A DNA stretch of 64,000 bases from Paenibacillus sp. FSL R5-0490 (GCF_001956215.1 NZ_MRTQ01000015.1:58217-122216), one strand, 5' to 3'. Positions 8,211-17,720 are shown, numbered from the stretch's first letter. The notes: a model not told the origin generated them from the letters alone. Numbers and translations are program-made.

Positions 8211-9101
8211 ATGGAATTTAAATTACAGGAGATAAAACTTGCCCGTACAAATACAGGCCCATACGGAATCGCTGTTTCAGACAAGGGTGAAGTCTGGTTT
8301 ACACAGCATAAAGCCAATCAAATCAGCTGCATCGGATTGAATGGGGAAGTGACAGAGTATCCGCTTCCGACACAGGATGCAAAGGTCATGTGTGTAATGG
8401 TGTCGTCAAAAGGAGAGGTCTGGTTTACCGAGAATGCAGCAAACAGGATTGGGAGAATTACGAAGGAAGGCACTATTCAAGAATATCCCTTGCCCAATCC
8501 AGATTCAGCCCCTTATGGAATTACGGAAGGTCCGACTGGAGATATCTGGTTTACGGAAATGAATGGAAACCGTATTGGGCGGATTAAGGATGATGGTTCT
8601 ATCACTGAATACAATCTTCCGGCTCAAGGTTCGTACCCGGCATTTATAACGCTGGGATCTGATGATGCTCTATGGTTCACAGAAAACCAAAATAATGCCA
8701 TCGGAAGAATTACCGAAAATGGAGAAGTGACAGAATTTAAAATTCCTACACCTGCTTCCGGGCCGGTTGGAATTACGAAAGGAAACGATGGTGCACTCTG
8801 GTTTGTGGAGATTATCGGCAATAAAATAGGACGTATCAGCGCAGCGGGAGAAATAACTGAATTTGAAATTCCAACCGCGAACGCCCGCCCGCATGCCATC
8901 ACAGCAGGGGCAGGCAATGATTTATGGTTCACAGAGTGGGGAGCAAATAAGATTGGAAGAATTACAGACAACGGGATGATTGAGGAGTATCCAATTAAAA
9001 CTCCAAATGCTGAACCGCATGGGATTTCTAGCAGCGATGGGAAGAACATGTGGTTTGCATTGGAGTGTGACAGGATTGGGAAAATCACGTTGATCGAATA
9101 A
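8211..9101 (+). CDS. vgb: Virginiamycin B lyase (streptogramin B resistance)
   Basis: 296 residues made of seven beta-propeller blades, each with a WFTE..ANRIGRI-like repeat. The enzyme opens type B streptogramins by C-O elimination at the ester bond, without hydrolysis. Residues matching the known Vgb active site are all present: His228 (RPHAI), Glu268 and His270 (AEPHGI) and Glu285 (WFALECDRIGKI), the last one residue later than the usual 284. Length is normal for the family (about 295-300). The start ATG 8211 follows GGAGGTAGAAGG. It lies alone between its attenuated leader and a terminator. Chromosomal vgb-like genes occur in environmental Bacillus; drug activity is likely but untested. 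Confidence 0.93.
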   Translation: MEFKLQEIKLARTNTGPYGIAVSDKGEVWFTQHKANQISCIGLNGEVTEYPLPTQDAKVMCVMVSSKGEVWFTENAANRIGRITKEGTIQEYPLPNPDSAPYGITEGPTGDIWFTEMNGNRIGRIKDDGSITEYNLPAQGSYPAFITLGSDDALWFTENQNNAIGRITENGEVTEFKIPTPASGPVGITKGNDGALWFVEIIGNKIGRISAAGEITEFEIPTANARPHAITAGAGNDLWFTEWGANKIGRITDNGMIEEYPIKTPNAEPHGISSSDGKNMWFALECDRIGKITLIE

Positions 9102-9139
9102 TAGAAGGCCTATTTTGATGTGAACTTAATAGATTATTT

Positions 9140-9172
9140 AACCCCGTCATATAGTCTGGACGGGGTTATTTT
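9140..9172 (+). terminator. Terminator of vgb
   Basis: Stem AACCCCGTC with GACGGGGTT, then ATTTT. Confidence 0.85.
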
Positions 9173-9225
9173 AACTCCGTTCTAATAGAATAAAATATTT
9201 GCCTGTAATTTTATATAATTTATTG

Positions 9226-9253
9226 TTGTAATTTTAAGAATATTATTTATAAT
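9226..9253 (+). promoter_or_regulatory. Promoter of the TetR-led operon
   Basis: TTGTAA (9226-9231), a 16-base spacer and a consensus TATAAT (9248-9253), 20 bases before the start codon. The surrounding AT-rich dyads could hold the TetR operator. Confidence 0.55.
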
Positions 9254-9273
9254 AAAGTTGAGAGGTGATTCAG

Positions 9274-9876
9274 GTGTCAGTTAAAAATATTAGTGAGGAA
9301 AAAGCACTTACTCCAAGAGGAATTGAAACGCGTGAAAAATTGTTAAGAGCAGCTGAAGAGGTGTTTGGGCAGAAAGGGTATTTTGAAACTTCCATCGTCA
9401 ATATTTCACAGGAAGCTAAAGTGGCCCAGGGAACATTCTATAACTATTTTCCTTCAAAGAAAGATATCTATGATGAGCTGATTCGAACCTACAGCCGGGA
9501 TTTGCGCATTGCAATTAAGGAAGGTATGGCAGGAAGCTCTTCATTTGAGGAGGCACAGCGAAATGGCTTCTTCGCTTTCTTCAGCTGGGTCAAAAATCAT
9601 CCGAATTTATACAGCATTGTCCAGCAGGCTGTTGTGGTGGACCAGGAGCTATTCCGCTGGTATTACGGGAAGCTGGCAAACGGATTTTTAAAGAGTCTGT
9701 CTCAAGGGATCGAAGCGGGAGAGTTTAAGGACCTGGACCAGGAGACAGTTGCTTACTGCTTAATGTCGATTGGACAGTTCCTCGGCATGAGATGGGTGTA
9801 TTGGGAAAAGAAAGAAGTTCCTGAAGAAGCATTTGATGCGGCGATGACACTTATCTTTCAGGGGTTAAAAAAGTAA
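9274..9876 (+). CDS. TetR/AcrR family transcriptional regulator
   Basis: The first 70 residues hold a TetR helix-turn-helix: TREKLLRAAEEVFGQKGYFE, then SIVNISQEAKVAQGTFYNYFPSK with the recognition helix. The rest is an all-helical ligand domain. As first gene of an operon with acyl-CoA synthetase, MaoC and KAS III-like genes, it probably responds to an acyl-CoA or fatty acid, as FadR-type TetR proteins do (inference). I use the GTG at 9274, six bases after GAGAGGTGA; the GTG at 9265 lies inside that site. Fifteen bases separate it from the next gene. Confidence 0.85.
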   Translation: MSVKNISEEKALTPRGIETREKLLRAAEEVFGQKGYFETSIVNISQEAKVAQGTFYNYFPSKKDIYDELIRTYSRDLRIAIKEGMAGSSSFEEAQRNGFFAFFSWVKNHPNLYSIVQQAVVVDQELFRWYYGKLANGFLKSLSQGIEAGEFKDLDQETVAYCLMSIGQFLGMRWVYWEKKEVPEEAFDAAMTLIFQGLKK

Positions 9877-9890
9877 AGAGGGGGAGTTCG

Positions 9891-11372
9891 ATGAAAGGCA
9901 TTGCCTATTGGATTCAGAAATGGGCATTTACACATCCAGATAGGACAGCAGTCATAACAGATAACGACAAGGTATCCTACAGGCAGCTGGATAAAATGAT
10001 CGATTCAGCTGCTGTGAAAATTAATGAAAAGCTGCAGGGAAGAAAAGGAGAACGCATCGCCATTCTGTCGAACAACCGGATTGAATACATAGTCCTTCTA
10101 TTTGCCATTGCAAAGGCAGAATGTGTGGCCGTCCCGCTCAATATTCGGCTAAGTGCAAAGGAACTGGTTTTCCAGCTCAACGACAGCGGCTCAAAGCTGA
10201 TTTTTGCCGAAAAAGAGAATGCAGAGTTTGCGTCTTCTCTTGTTGAACAAAGCGAATTAGAATCTATGGAGTTTATGGAGGATTTATGCGAGGTTACCCA
10301 AACGAGCATTACTAATGAGAATCCAATTGACGAGGAAGCTCCATACATTATCTGCTACACCTCCGGGACCACCGGAAAACCGAAAGGGGCCGTACTGACA
10401 CAGAGCAATATGTTCTGGAATGCCGTGAATAACAAGCTTGCGATTGATTTAACGTCAAAGGATCGCTGTATCGTGCTGCTTCCGCTGTTTCATATAGGGG
10501 GAATCGGGCTGTTTGCCTTTCCGTCCTTATTTACAGGCGGAACCATTGTGATCCCAGGAAAGTTTGAGCCTGAAAAAGCGCTCGCGATGATTGAAAAACA
10601 TAAGGTGTCCATTGTGATGGGAGTTCCGACCATCCACCAGGCACTGCTGACAAGCCCATCATTCAAAACGGCTGATTTAAGCACGGTCCGCTGGTTCTAT
10701 AATGGAGGAGCCCCATGTCCGCGTGAATTAATAGATGCCTATTTTGATAGAGGATTCCTCTTTGGACAGGGCTTTGGAATGACGGAGACATCTCCTACTT
10801 TATTTATGCTCACAAAAGAAGACGCACCGCGGAAGAGAGGGTCCATCGGAAAGCCTGTGTTATTTTCTGAATATAAGCTGATCGATTCAAAGGGCAAAGC
10901 TGCTGCAAAAGGTGAAGTTGGCGAGCTTGCAGTGAGAGGGCCAAATATCATGAAGGAATATTGGAACCGGCCAGATGCTACTAAGGATGCACTGAAAGAT
11001 GGATGGCTCCTGACGGGGGATTTAGCCAAATCAGATGAAGAAGGGTTCCTGTTCATTGTAGGCCGAAAGAAAGAAATGATTATTTCCGGCGGGGAAAATA
11101 TCTATCCGCTGGAAGTGGAGCAAGTGATCAGTCAATTAAGAGATGTAGCCGAGGTTGCGGTGGTTGGAAATGCTAATCCACTTTGGGGTGAAGTGCCAGA
11201 AGCGTTCATTGTAAAAGTAAATGGAAGCGCTTTAACTGAAGATGATGTTGTTCAACACTGTCACGGGAATCTTGCAAAATATAAGATTCCAAAGAAGGTA
11301 ACATTTTTAAACGAGCTCCCGAAAAATGCCACGGGAAAAATACAGAAAACACAACTTTTAGTAAGAAGGTGA
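9891..11372 (+). CDS. Acyl-CoA synthetase (AMP-forming)
   Basis: 493-residue member of the ANL superfamily. Motif A3, YTSGTTGKPKGA, is at residues about 155-166; A5 is near GFGMTETSP; A7 is WLLTGDLAKSDEEGF; A8 is GRKKEMIISGGENIYPLEVE; the catalytic lysine motif NATGKIQKTQLL is at the C-terminus. It would activate a carboxylic acid to its CoA thioester with ATP. The substrate is unknown and could be a medium-chain or branched acid delivered by the ABC transporter encoded further down the operon. GAGGGGG precedes the ATG. Confidence 0.9.
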   Translation: MKGIAYWIQKWAFTHPDRTAVITDNDKVSYRQLDKMIDSAAVKINEKLQGRKGERIAILSNNRIEYIVLLFAIAKAECVAVPLNIRLSAKELVFQLNDSGSKLIFAEKENAEFASSLVEQSELESMEFMEDLCEVTQTSITNENPIDEEAPYIICYTSGTTGKPKGAVLTQSNMFWNAVNNKLAIDLTSKDRCIVLLPLFHIGGIGLFAFPSLFTGGTIVIPGKFEPEKALAMIEKHKVSIVMGVPTIHQALLTSPSFKTADLSTVRWFYNGGAPCPRELIDAYFDRGFLFGQGFGMTETSPTLFMLTKEDAPRKRGSIGKPVLFSEYKLIDSKGKAAAKGEVGELAVRGPNIMKEYWNRPDATKDALKDGWLLTGDLAKSDEEGFLFIVGRKKEMIISGGENIYPLEVEQVISQLRDVAEVAVVGNANPLWGEVPEAFIVKVNGSALTEDDVVQHCHGNLAKYKIPKKVTFLNELPKNATGKIQKTQLLVRR

Positions 11373-11376
11373 AAAG

Positions 11377-11793
11377 GTGATCAGTTATAGTGTCGGCCAG
11401 GAGGCATCCTGCAGCAAAACCATTACAGAAACAGATTTTGTAATGTTTGCAGGAATTAGCGGAGATTTTAACCCGGTCCACATAGACGGGGAATACGCCA
11501 AAAAAACGAGATTTAAAAAGCGCATAGCACATGGTCTCTTAACATCCAGTCTATTATCCCAGCTATTGGGTGTGCATCTGCCCGGAAAAGGATCCATTTA
11601 TGTTGAACAGACCATCCGGTTCAAGGCGCCTGTTTTTATAGGCGATACGATTACCGCACAAGGAATGGTTCAGGAGATTGACAGCAAAAGGCGAATACTG
11701 ACTTTGCTGACCGAGTGCTTCAATCAGGATGGAACAAAAGTTTTGACAGGCACGGCCAAGATGATGGTGCCTGAGGATGGAGGGGTAATCTGA
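11377..11793 (+). CDS. MaoC-like (R)-specific enoyl-CoA hydratase
   Basis: 138 residues of a single hot-dog fold. The MaoC signature is FAGISGDFNPVHIDGEYAKK with catalytic Asp and His, followed by the RIAHGLLTSSLLSQLLG segment. It should hydrate trans-2-enoyl-CoA or dehydrate (R)-3-hydroxyacyl-CoA. The GTG start at 11377 follows AGAAGG, four bases after the previous stop. The gene ends inside the start codon of the next gene (TGATG), so translation is coupled. Confidence 0.88.
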   Translation: MISYSVGQEASCSKTITETDFVMFAGISGDFNPVHIDGEYAKKTRFKKRIAHGLLTSSLLSQLLGVHLPGKGSIYVEQTIRFKAPVFIGDTITAQGMVQEIDSKRRILTLLTECFNQDGTKVLTGTAKMMVPEDGGVI

Positions 11794-12791
11794 TGGGAAT
11801 TGGCATTAAAGCAACAGGAGTATTTTTCCCTCCTGGAATCGAAACGGCAGCCGATCTCGCAGTAAAGACAGGCATACCTGAAGAGGTGATTATCGAAAAG
11901 TTCGGTTTGGTACAGAAGCATGTTGCAGATGATAGCCTCCATGCCTCCGACTTGGCCATTGCTGCGGGAAGGCAGGCGATCGAAGGAATTGACCCGCTGT
12001 CCATCGATGTCGTGATTTATTTTGGCAGTCCTCATAAGGATTATTATGTCTGGTCCAGTGCTCCGAAAATCCAGCATGAATTAGGGGCGAAAAATGCCTA
12101 TGCGTTTGAAATCATGAATGTCAGCTCCTGCTTTCCGATTGCTTTGAAGGTAGCAAAAGACATGATTGCTTCAGATCAATCAATCCAAAATATCCTGCTG
12201 GTTGGGGGATGCAAGGAATCACAAATTATCGATTATGCGAACCCGCGCTCGCGCTTCATGTTCAACTTTGCGGATGGCGGAACGGCTGCACTGATCACAA
12301 GGGATTCCTCGCATAGTGAAATACTCGAAAGTGCCATCCTGACAGACGGATCCTTCCATGATGATGTCCGAACGCCTGCTGGAGGGTCTAAGCATTATGC
12401 CAGCCGCGAAACAGTTGAAAAAAACCTTCATTATATTGATGTGAAGGATCCGCAATCCATGAAAGAAAGACTCGATCCTGTATCGATTGCAAATTTTGAT
12501 CATGTAGTTCGCGAAGCACTCCATAGAAGCGGTTATTCTCCTCAAGATATGAAACTCCTATTGCCATTGCACACCAAACGTTCCATGTTCAAAGAACTCT
12601 TACAATCACTCGAACTTCCGGAAGAAAAAGCAATTTACTTAAATCACCATGGCCACATGTCTTCACTTGACCCATGCATTGGGCTGCATTTTTCCCAGGA
12701 ACGGGGACTTTTGAATCCCGGGGATATTGCGGTTGCAGTCAGTGCGGGAACTGGGTATACGTGGGCTGCGACGGTTGTGCAGTGGAAATGA
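11793..12791 (+). CDS. KAS III-like thiolase-fold enzyme with altered triad
   Basis: 332 residues of the ketoacyl-ACP synthase III fold. The nucleophile is Cys113 (NVSSCFPIAL) and the first histidine is His260 (LLPLHTKRS). Where FabH has the Asn of its GNTS motif, this protein reads GHMSS, so the third position is His288. The triad would be Cys-His-His rather than Cys-His-Asn. FabH condenses acyl-CoA with malonyl-ACP; an altered third residue, as in KAS III-like acyltransferases, could mean thioesterase, acyl transfer or a different condensation. The setting beside acyl-CoA synthetase and MaoC suggests CoA substrates. Confidence 0.82.
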   Translation: MGIGIKATGVFFPPGIETAADLAVKTGIPEEVIIEKFGLVQKHVADDSLHASDLAIAAGRQAIEGIDPLSIDVVIYFGSPHKDYYVWSSAPKIQHELGAKNAYAFEIMNVSSCFPIALKVAKDMIASDQSIQNILLVGGCKESQIIDYANPRSRFMFNFADGGTAALITRDSSHSEILESAILTDGSFHDDVRTPAGGSKHYASRETVEKNLHYIDVKDPQSMKERLDPVSIANFDHVVREALHRSGYSPQDMKLLLPLHTKRSMFKELLQSLELPEEKAIYLNHHGHMSSLDPCIGLHFSQERGLLNPGDIAVAVSAGTGYTWAATVVQWK

Positions 12792-12861
12792 ATTAGAAGG
12801 ATTCATAGATAAGCAGCAAGATTTTACATGGCCTAAGAAAATGAAAATAGGGGGAATGGCT

Positions 12862-14076
12862 ATGAAATTCAAGTTAAACGGCTTTAAATCACTATTAATG
12901 CTTGGAATTGCACTCACTCTTATCATTACTTCCGGATGTTCCGGAGACACAGCAAGTTCAGAAGAAGAAACGGTTAAAATTGGTGTTTTAGCTTCCTTAA
13001 CCGGTCCTCTCGAGACGTACGGAAAGCAGACGGTTGCCGGATTTGAACTGGGGCTCGATTATGCAACCGAGGGATCCAAGGAAGTAGCGGGCAAAAAGGT
13101 CGAGTTCATTGTGGAAGATACGGAAACAAAACCTGATGTCGCCGTAAGAAAAGCAACCAAGCTTCTGGAAGAGGATGAAGTAGATTTCTTAGTGGGTTCA
13201 TCAAGCAGTGGCGACACACTGGCCGTTTTGCCGCTTGCTGAAGAATACGAAAAGATCATGGTGGTGGAGCCTGCGGTTGCTGATAGCATAACCGGTCAGA
13301 ACTGGAACAAGTATATATTCAGGACTGGAAGAAATTCATCTCAGGATGCCGTTGCCGGTGCAGCTGCAATCGCTGAAAAAGATGTGAAAATCGCGACCTT
13401 CGCACAGGATAATGCGTATGGACGGGAAGGAATCGCTGCTTTTAAAGAAGGAGCGGAGAAGCTTGGAGCCACTATTGTGAATGAACAGTTTGCAGACCCG
13501 AATTCCACTGATTTCACAGCGAATATTCAAAGCATCATAAATGAAAAGCCTGATTACCTTTATATCGTCTGGGCAGGATCCAATGCCCCATGGAAACAGT
13601 TAAAGGATATGCAGCTGGAAGAGCAGGGAATTAAAATTTCCACTGCGGCGCAGGATATTGCTTCCTTAAAGACGATGGATTCTCTAATTGGCATGAGAGG
13701 CTTTTCCATTTACTATCACACCCTTCCGGATAATGAAGTGAACGACTGGCTGGTGGAAGAGCATAAGAAAAAATTTGACGGTGAGATTCCTGACCTGTTT
13801 ACAGCCGGCGGAATGACAGCTGCCATCTCCATTGTGGAGGCCCTGAAGAAAACAGAAGGTGATAAAGATGTGGACGGCCTGATCACCACAATGGAAAACA
13901 TGGAGTTTGAGACACCGAAAGGAACGATGAAGTTCCGGGCTGAGGATCATCAGGCATTGCAGTCCCTGTACGCTGTAACCCTGGAGGAACAGGATGGTGT
14001 GGATCATCCGGTGCCGGTCCTGATCAGGGAATTGAATATGGAAGAAACCGAGCCGCCAATCCGAAATGACAAATAA
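12862..14076 (+). CDS. Branched-chain-type ABC transporter substrate-binding lipoprotein
   Basis: The signal peptide ends in lipobox ITSGC, giving a surface lipoprotein. The mature part is a periplasmic-binding fold type I protein of the Leu/Ile/Val family, starting VKIGVLASLTGPLETYGKQ and continuing through GSSSSGDTLAVLPLAEEY. It captures the substrate for the ATPases and permeases encoded next. I start at ATG 12862, which follows AGGGGGAA; the longer frame extending upstream overlaps the previous gene and has no signal peptide. Ligands of this family range from branched amino acids to amides, urea and aromatic acids. Here an acid or acyl compound is suspected. Confidence 0.88.
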   Translation: MKFKLNGFKSLLMLGIALTLIITSGCSGDTASSEEETVKIGVLASLTGPLETYGKQTVAGFELGLDYATEGSKEVAGKKVEFIVEDTETKPDVAVRKATKLLEEDEVDFLVGSSSSGDTLAVLPLAEEYEKIMVVEPAVADSITGQNWNKYIFRTGRNSSQDAVAGAAAIAEKDVKIATFAQDNAYGREGIAAFKEGAEKLGATIVNEQFADPNSTDFTANIQSIINEKPDYLYIVWAGSNAPWKQLKDMQLEEQGIKISTAAQDIASLKTMDSLIGMRGFSIYYHTLPDNEVNDWLVEEHKKKFDGEIPDLFTAGGMTAAISIVEALKKTEGDKDVDGLITTMENMEFETPKGTMKFRAEDHQALQSLYAVTLEEQDGVDHPVPVLIRELNMEETEPPIRNDK

Positions 14077-14115
14077 AAATTCAGAATAGTTAGATATATA
14101 GGAGGATGCGCCAAG

Positions 14116-14889
14116 TTGGAAAATATTCTGGAAACCAAAAGCCTATCTGTTTCCTTTGGAGAGCATGATGTCATAAAAGATGTGAACATGGAAATAGAGC
14201 GAGGGAAGCTGACTTCGATTATCGGTCCAAATGGGGCCGGCAAGACCACTCTCTTTAACCTGCTGAGCGGCCAGATTGCTCCAACAAAGGGAGAGATTTA
14301 TTTTAAGAAAGACAATATAACTAAGCTCTCTGTACCCTTACGGGCGAGAAGAGGCATTGGACGTTCCTTCCAGCTCACCAATATTTTTCCGGAATTGACG
14401 GTGCTCGAAAATATCAGACTGGCCATCCAATCATCAAGTAAAGATTACTACTCAATCTTTCCAAGGCTTTCGTACATGAACCGCCAGCAGGATGAAGCAA
14501 AAGCGGCCATGGAGAGGTGCATGTTAAGCGGGAAGGAAGATGTGCTGGCACAGGATCTGGCACATGGGGAAAAACGAAAACTGGAGCTGGCCATGCTGCT
14601 GGCTCTAAAAACAGAACTGCTTCTTCTCGATGAACCGACAGCAGGCATATCGATTGAAGAGATCCCTGCCATTCTGGAAGTGATTGAGAAAATTAAGAAG
14701 GAAGGCCTGTACACGATTGTCTTAATCGAACACAAAATGGAAATGGTCATGCACCTGTCCGATACCCTTGTGGTGCTATTCAATGGAGAGCTCCTGGCCA
14801 GCGGCAATCCGAAGGAAATTATTAAGGATCAAAGAGTTCAGACGGCATATTTAGGAGGCTTCCACCGTGAGTCTATTAAAACTGGATAA
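14116..14889 (+). CDS. livG: ABC transporter ATPase, LivG type
   Basis: 257 residues. Walker A is GPNGAGKTTLF, the signature is LAHGEKRKLELAM, and Walker B is ELLLLDEPTAGIS. The long insertion and C-terminus fit LivG. The start is TTG at 14116 behind GGAGGATG. It pairs with LivF to drive the transporter. Confidence 0.92.
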   Translation: MENILETKSLSVSFGEHDVIKDVNMEIERGKLTSIIGPNGAGKTTLFNLLSGQIAPTKGEIYFKKDNITKLSVPLRARRGIGRSFQLTNIFPELTVLENIRLAIQSSSKDYYSIFPRLSYMNRQQDEAKAAMERCMLSGKEDVLAQDLAHGEKRKLELAMLLALKTELLLLDEPTAGISIEEIPAILEVIEKIKKEGLYTIVLIEHKMEMVMHLSDTLVVLFNGELLASGNPKEIIKDQRVQTAYLGGFHRESIKTG

Positions 14890-15571
14890 TCTGGAGACCT
14901 ATTTGGGTCAATATCACATTCTTCAGGGTGTGTCCATGTCTGTGGAAGAGGGAAGCATCACCGTTCTCTTCGGGAGAAATGGCGCAGGCAAAACGACAAC
15001 ACTGCGCACCATCATGGGCTTTAACCCATCCACCACGGGTTCCGTGCATTATCACGATCAGAAGATCAGCGGAATCCCTACCCACCTGATCTCCAGAAAA
15101 GGAATCGGCTATGTGCCGGAAAATCAGGGAATGTTCAGTGCGCTGACAGTAGAAGAAACCCTGAATCTGGCCAAGGCAAAGAACATAGGTGAGACAGAGG
15201 AAAAAATGGAGTGGATGCTGGAGCTCTTCCCGGATTTGAAGAAGTTCTGGAGCAAAAAAAGCGGTTTGCTTTCCGGTGGTCAAAAACAGATGCTGGCGAT
15301 TGCCAGGGCGTATATCAATGGAGATGGACTGCTTCTGATTGATGAGCCAAGCAAAGGATTATCGCCGATCATGGTTGAAAAGCTGATGGAATCGATTCTG
15401 AAAATGAAGGAAAAAACCACGATTCTGCTTGTGGAGCAGAATTTCCTGATGGCGAGTGAAATCGGCGATTACTTTTACATTATGGACGACGGAAAAATAG
15501 TCCATGATGGCTTGATGCAGGATCTTAAGGAGGACAAGGAAACCTGTCAGAAATACTTGGGCATCGCGTAA
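14867..15571 (+). CDS. livF: ABC transporter ATPase, LivF type
   Basis: 234 residues. Walker A is GRNGAGKTTTLRTIMG, the signature is LLSGGQKQMLAIARA, and Walker B is LLLIDEPSKGLSP, with the IVEKLMESI continuation typical of LivF. The GTG start at 14867 lies inside livG (23-base overlap), behind GGAGGCTTCC. Confidence 0.92.
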   Translation: MSLLKLDNLETYLGQYHILQGVSMSVEEGSITVLFGRNGAGKTTTLRTIMGFNPSTTGSVHYHDQKISGIPTHLISRKGIGYVPENQGMFSALTVEETLNLAKAKNIGETEEKMEWMLELFPDLKKFWSKKSGLLSGGQKQMLAIARAYINGDGLLLIDEPSKGLSPIMVEKLMESILKMKEKTTILLVEQNFLMASEIGDYFYIMDDGKIVHDGLMQDLKEDKETCQKYLGIA

Positions 15572-15591
15572 GCAGTGAAGGGGGGCTGGAA

Positions 15592-16461
15592 ATGGAAGTC
15601 TTTATTAATTTATTGGTCAATGGGGTTTCAACTGGGCTTTTGATATTCCTTCTGGCTGCTGGACTTACCTTAATCTTTGGACTGATGAGTGTATTGAACT
15701 TCGCCCATGGCGGATTATTCGTCTGGGGCGCTTTCTCAGGAGCATGGTTTTTTAAAGAAACAAACAGTTTTCTATTAGCGATAGCGGGTGCAGTTGCTGT
15801 CGGAATGGTCTTGGGCTGGGTATTGGAGAGATTCCTGATCCGTCCTGTCTATGGGAATCATGTGAGACAGCTGCTGATTACATTAGGCGGGATGCTGGTA
15901 TTATCGGAAAGCATCAAAATCTTCTGGGGGCCAAACCCGATAAGGGTAAACCTGCCAGCGTGGCTTGAAGGGAGTTATCAGTTTGATGGAATCATCATCA
16001 TAAAATACCGTGTGTTTGTGATTGTGGTTGGACTGCTGCTGTATCTGGCATTATGGCTTTTGCTCAGCCGTACGCAGATTGGACTTATGATCAGGGCTGG
16101 AGTGCTGGATAAGGAAATGGTTCAGGCGCTCGGAATCAATGTAAAAGGACTTTTTACATTCGTATTTCTGCTCGGTGCCGGATTGTCTGCTTTAGGCGGA
16201 GCGCTATTAGCGCCGTATTCTGGAGTCGTTTTTGCGGAAATGGGCATGCAGTATGCCATCCTGGCTTTCATTGTTGTCATCATTGGCGGAATGGGAAGCC
16301 TGCAGGGATCTGCACTGGCTTCCCTGATCGTAGGAGTAGCGGGAGCGTTTATGGCTTATTATATGCCTGATTTGTCACTGGCATTGAATATGCTCCTATT
16401 GGCTATCGTATTATTGGTGAAACCAACAGGGCTGCTGGGAGAAAAGGGGAGTGCTGTATGA
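15592..16461 (+). CDS. livH: ABC transporter permease, LivH type
   Basis: 289 residues with about eight membrane helices. Family stretches include LTLIFGLMSVLNFAHGGLF near the N-terminus and FIVVIIGGMGSLQGSALASL near the C-terminus. It forms the translocation path with LivM, whose start overlaps its end by four bases. Confidence 0.92.
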   Translation: MEVFINLLVNGVSTGLLIFLLAAGLTLIFGLMSVLNFAHGGLFVWGAFSGAWFFKETNSFLLAIAGAVAVGMVLGWVLERFLIRPVYGNHVRQLLITLGGMLVLSESIKIFWGPNPIRVNLPAWLEGSYQFDGIIIIKYRVFVIVVGLLLYLALWLLLSRTQIGLMIRAGVLDKEMVQALGINVKGLFTFVFLLGAGLSALGGALLAPYSGVVFAEMGMQYAILAFIVVIIGGMGSLQGSALASLIVGVAGAFMAYYMPDLSLALNMLLLAIVLLVKPTGLLGEKGSAV

Positions 16462-17456
16462 GAGGTGTATTTCATAAAGTGCCGCTGTACTGGGGGCTTG
16501 CGATTCTGCTTTTCATGCTTCTGGTACCCTTTGTTAACGACTCCCGAAGCACACTGATTTTACTTACTCAAATTTTCATTTTTGCCATATTTGCGATGAG
16601 CTTTGATATTCTGTTAGGGTATACCGGCATTGTTTCCTTTGGTCATTGTATGTTCTTTGGAATCGGCGCTTACAGCACGGCTCTCATTTTTAATAAGCTG
16701 GATGCAACTCTGCCAAACTTTTTAATTGGATTGGTTATAGGCATCATCCTATCCGCTCTGGTTAGCTATATCATTGGTTTATTATCACTAAGGCTCAAAA
16801 GCCACTTTTATGCGATGCTGACACTGGCAGTATCACAGCTCTTTCTTGTACTGGCAGAGAAATGGAGGGGACTGACGCATGGCGGAGACGGTTTTACCTT
16901 CAGTGTGCCTGACGTATTCAAAGACCGTACTTCTTTCTATTACATTACACTCATTAGTGTTGCCGTTGTTTTCATCCTGCTGAAGCTTTTTACAGAATCG
17001 TCCACTGGCAAGGTGCTAAAAGCCATTTCCCAGAATGAATATCGTGCAGAAGCACTGGGGTATCAAACACTACATTATAAACTGATTGCCAGCGTGACGG
17101 CTGGAGTGGCAGCTTCCTTAAGCGGCGCACTTTATGCAGTGTCACTACGGTTCATTAATACCAATGTCTTTTCTATTGAAGTTACCCTTGATGCTCTCTT
17201 AATGACGATGATTGGGGGAATGGGAACCCTGGCTGGTGCCATAGCAGGAGCGGGGATCATCGAATTTTTAAGACATTATCTTTCTGAGCTTGCGATGACT
17301 TTCCCCATCTTTGAACGATGGACGATTATCCTCGGATTCTTATATATAGTGGTGCTCCTTGGGTTCCCTTCCGGTTTGGCAGGAGTTATTAAAAAGTTCA
17401 CCTTGAAAAAGGGGAGGAGGGAGAAGAAGAAAAGGAATATGGAGAGGGCTGCATAG
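16458..17456 (+). CDS. livM: ABC transporter permease, LivM type
   Basis: 332 residues with about ten membrane helices. Typical segments are FDILLGYTGIVSFGHCMFFG and MTMIGGMGTLAGAIAGAGII. The C-terminus is a basic tail (KKGRREKKKRN) on the cytoplasmic side. It is the last gene of the operon and is followed by a terminator. Confidence 0.92.
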   Translation: MRGVFHKVPLYWGLAILLFMLLVPFVNDSRSTLILLTQIFIFAIFAMSFDILLGYTGIVSFGHCMFFGIGAYSTALIFNKLDATLPNFLIGLVIGIILSALVSYIIGLLSLRLKSHFYAMLTLAVSQLFLVLAEKWRGLTHGGDGFTFSVPDVFKDRTSFYYITLISVAVVFILLKLFTESSTGKVLKAISQNEYRAEALGYQTLHYKLIASVTAGVAASLSGALYAVSLRFINTNVFSIEVTLDALLMTMIGGMGTLAGAIAGAGIIEFLRHYLSELAMTFPIFERWTIILGFLYIVVLLGFPSGLAGVIKKFTLKKGRREKKKRNMERAA

Positions 17457-17478
17457 TGTGGGATAAGATGATTCTGGA

Positions 17479-17506
17479 AACCTTGCCATCATGGGTAAGG
17501 TTTTTT
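17479..17506 (+). terminator. Terminator of the acyl-CoA/Liv operon
   Basis: AACCTTGCC with GGGTAAGGTT (one G-U pair), then TTTTTT. Confidence 0.85.
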
Positions 17507-17680
17507 ATTAATTGCAAAAACACTTATTTTTTCGGGATATTGAACGTGGGGTTAATATCAAAACTATTATCTTTAATGTTGTGAAAAAACGTTCTTAAGC
17601 TGATGAGAGCTGATAAATCCAATGCGGATCAGGCTATTGAAGCGGTCATAGTTATCATCAGAACATAGAAAAAGAATAAA

Positions 17681-17714
17681 CCTCTCCATCAAAATCAAGG
17701 GATTTCAGGAGAGG
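17681..17714 (-). terminator. Terminator-like hairpin of the Rrf2 remnant
   Basis: CCTCTCC with GGAGAGG around a 20-base loop. On the minus strand it is followed by TTTATTCTTTTT. Confidence 0.55.
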
Positions 17715-17720
17715 CTGGTA

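Noticed and set aside
12727..12861. 45-codon N-terminal extension of the ABC binding protein
   Set aside because: It overlaps the previous gene and would bury the lipoprotein signal peptide that begins at 12862.
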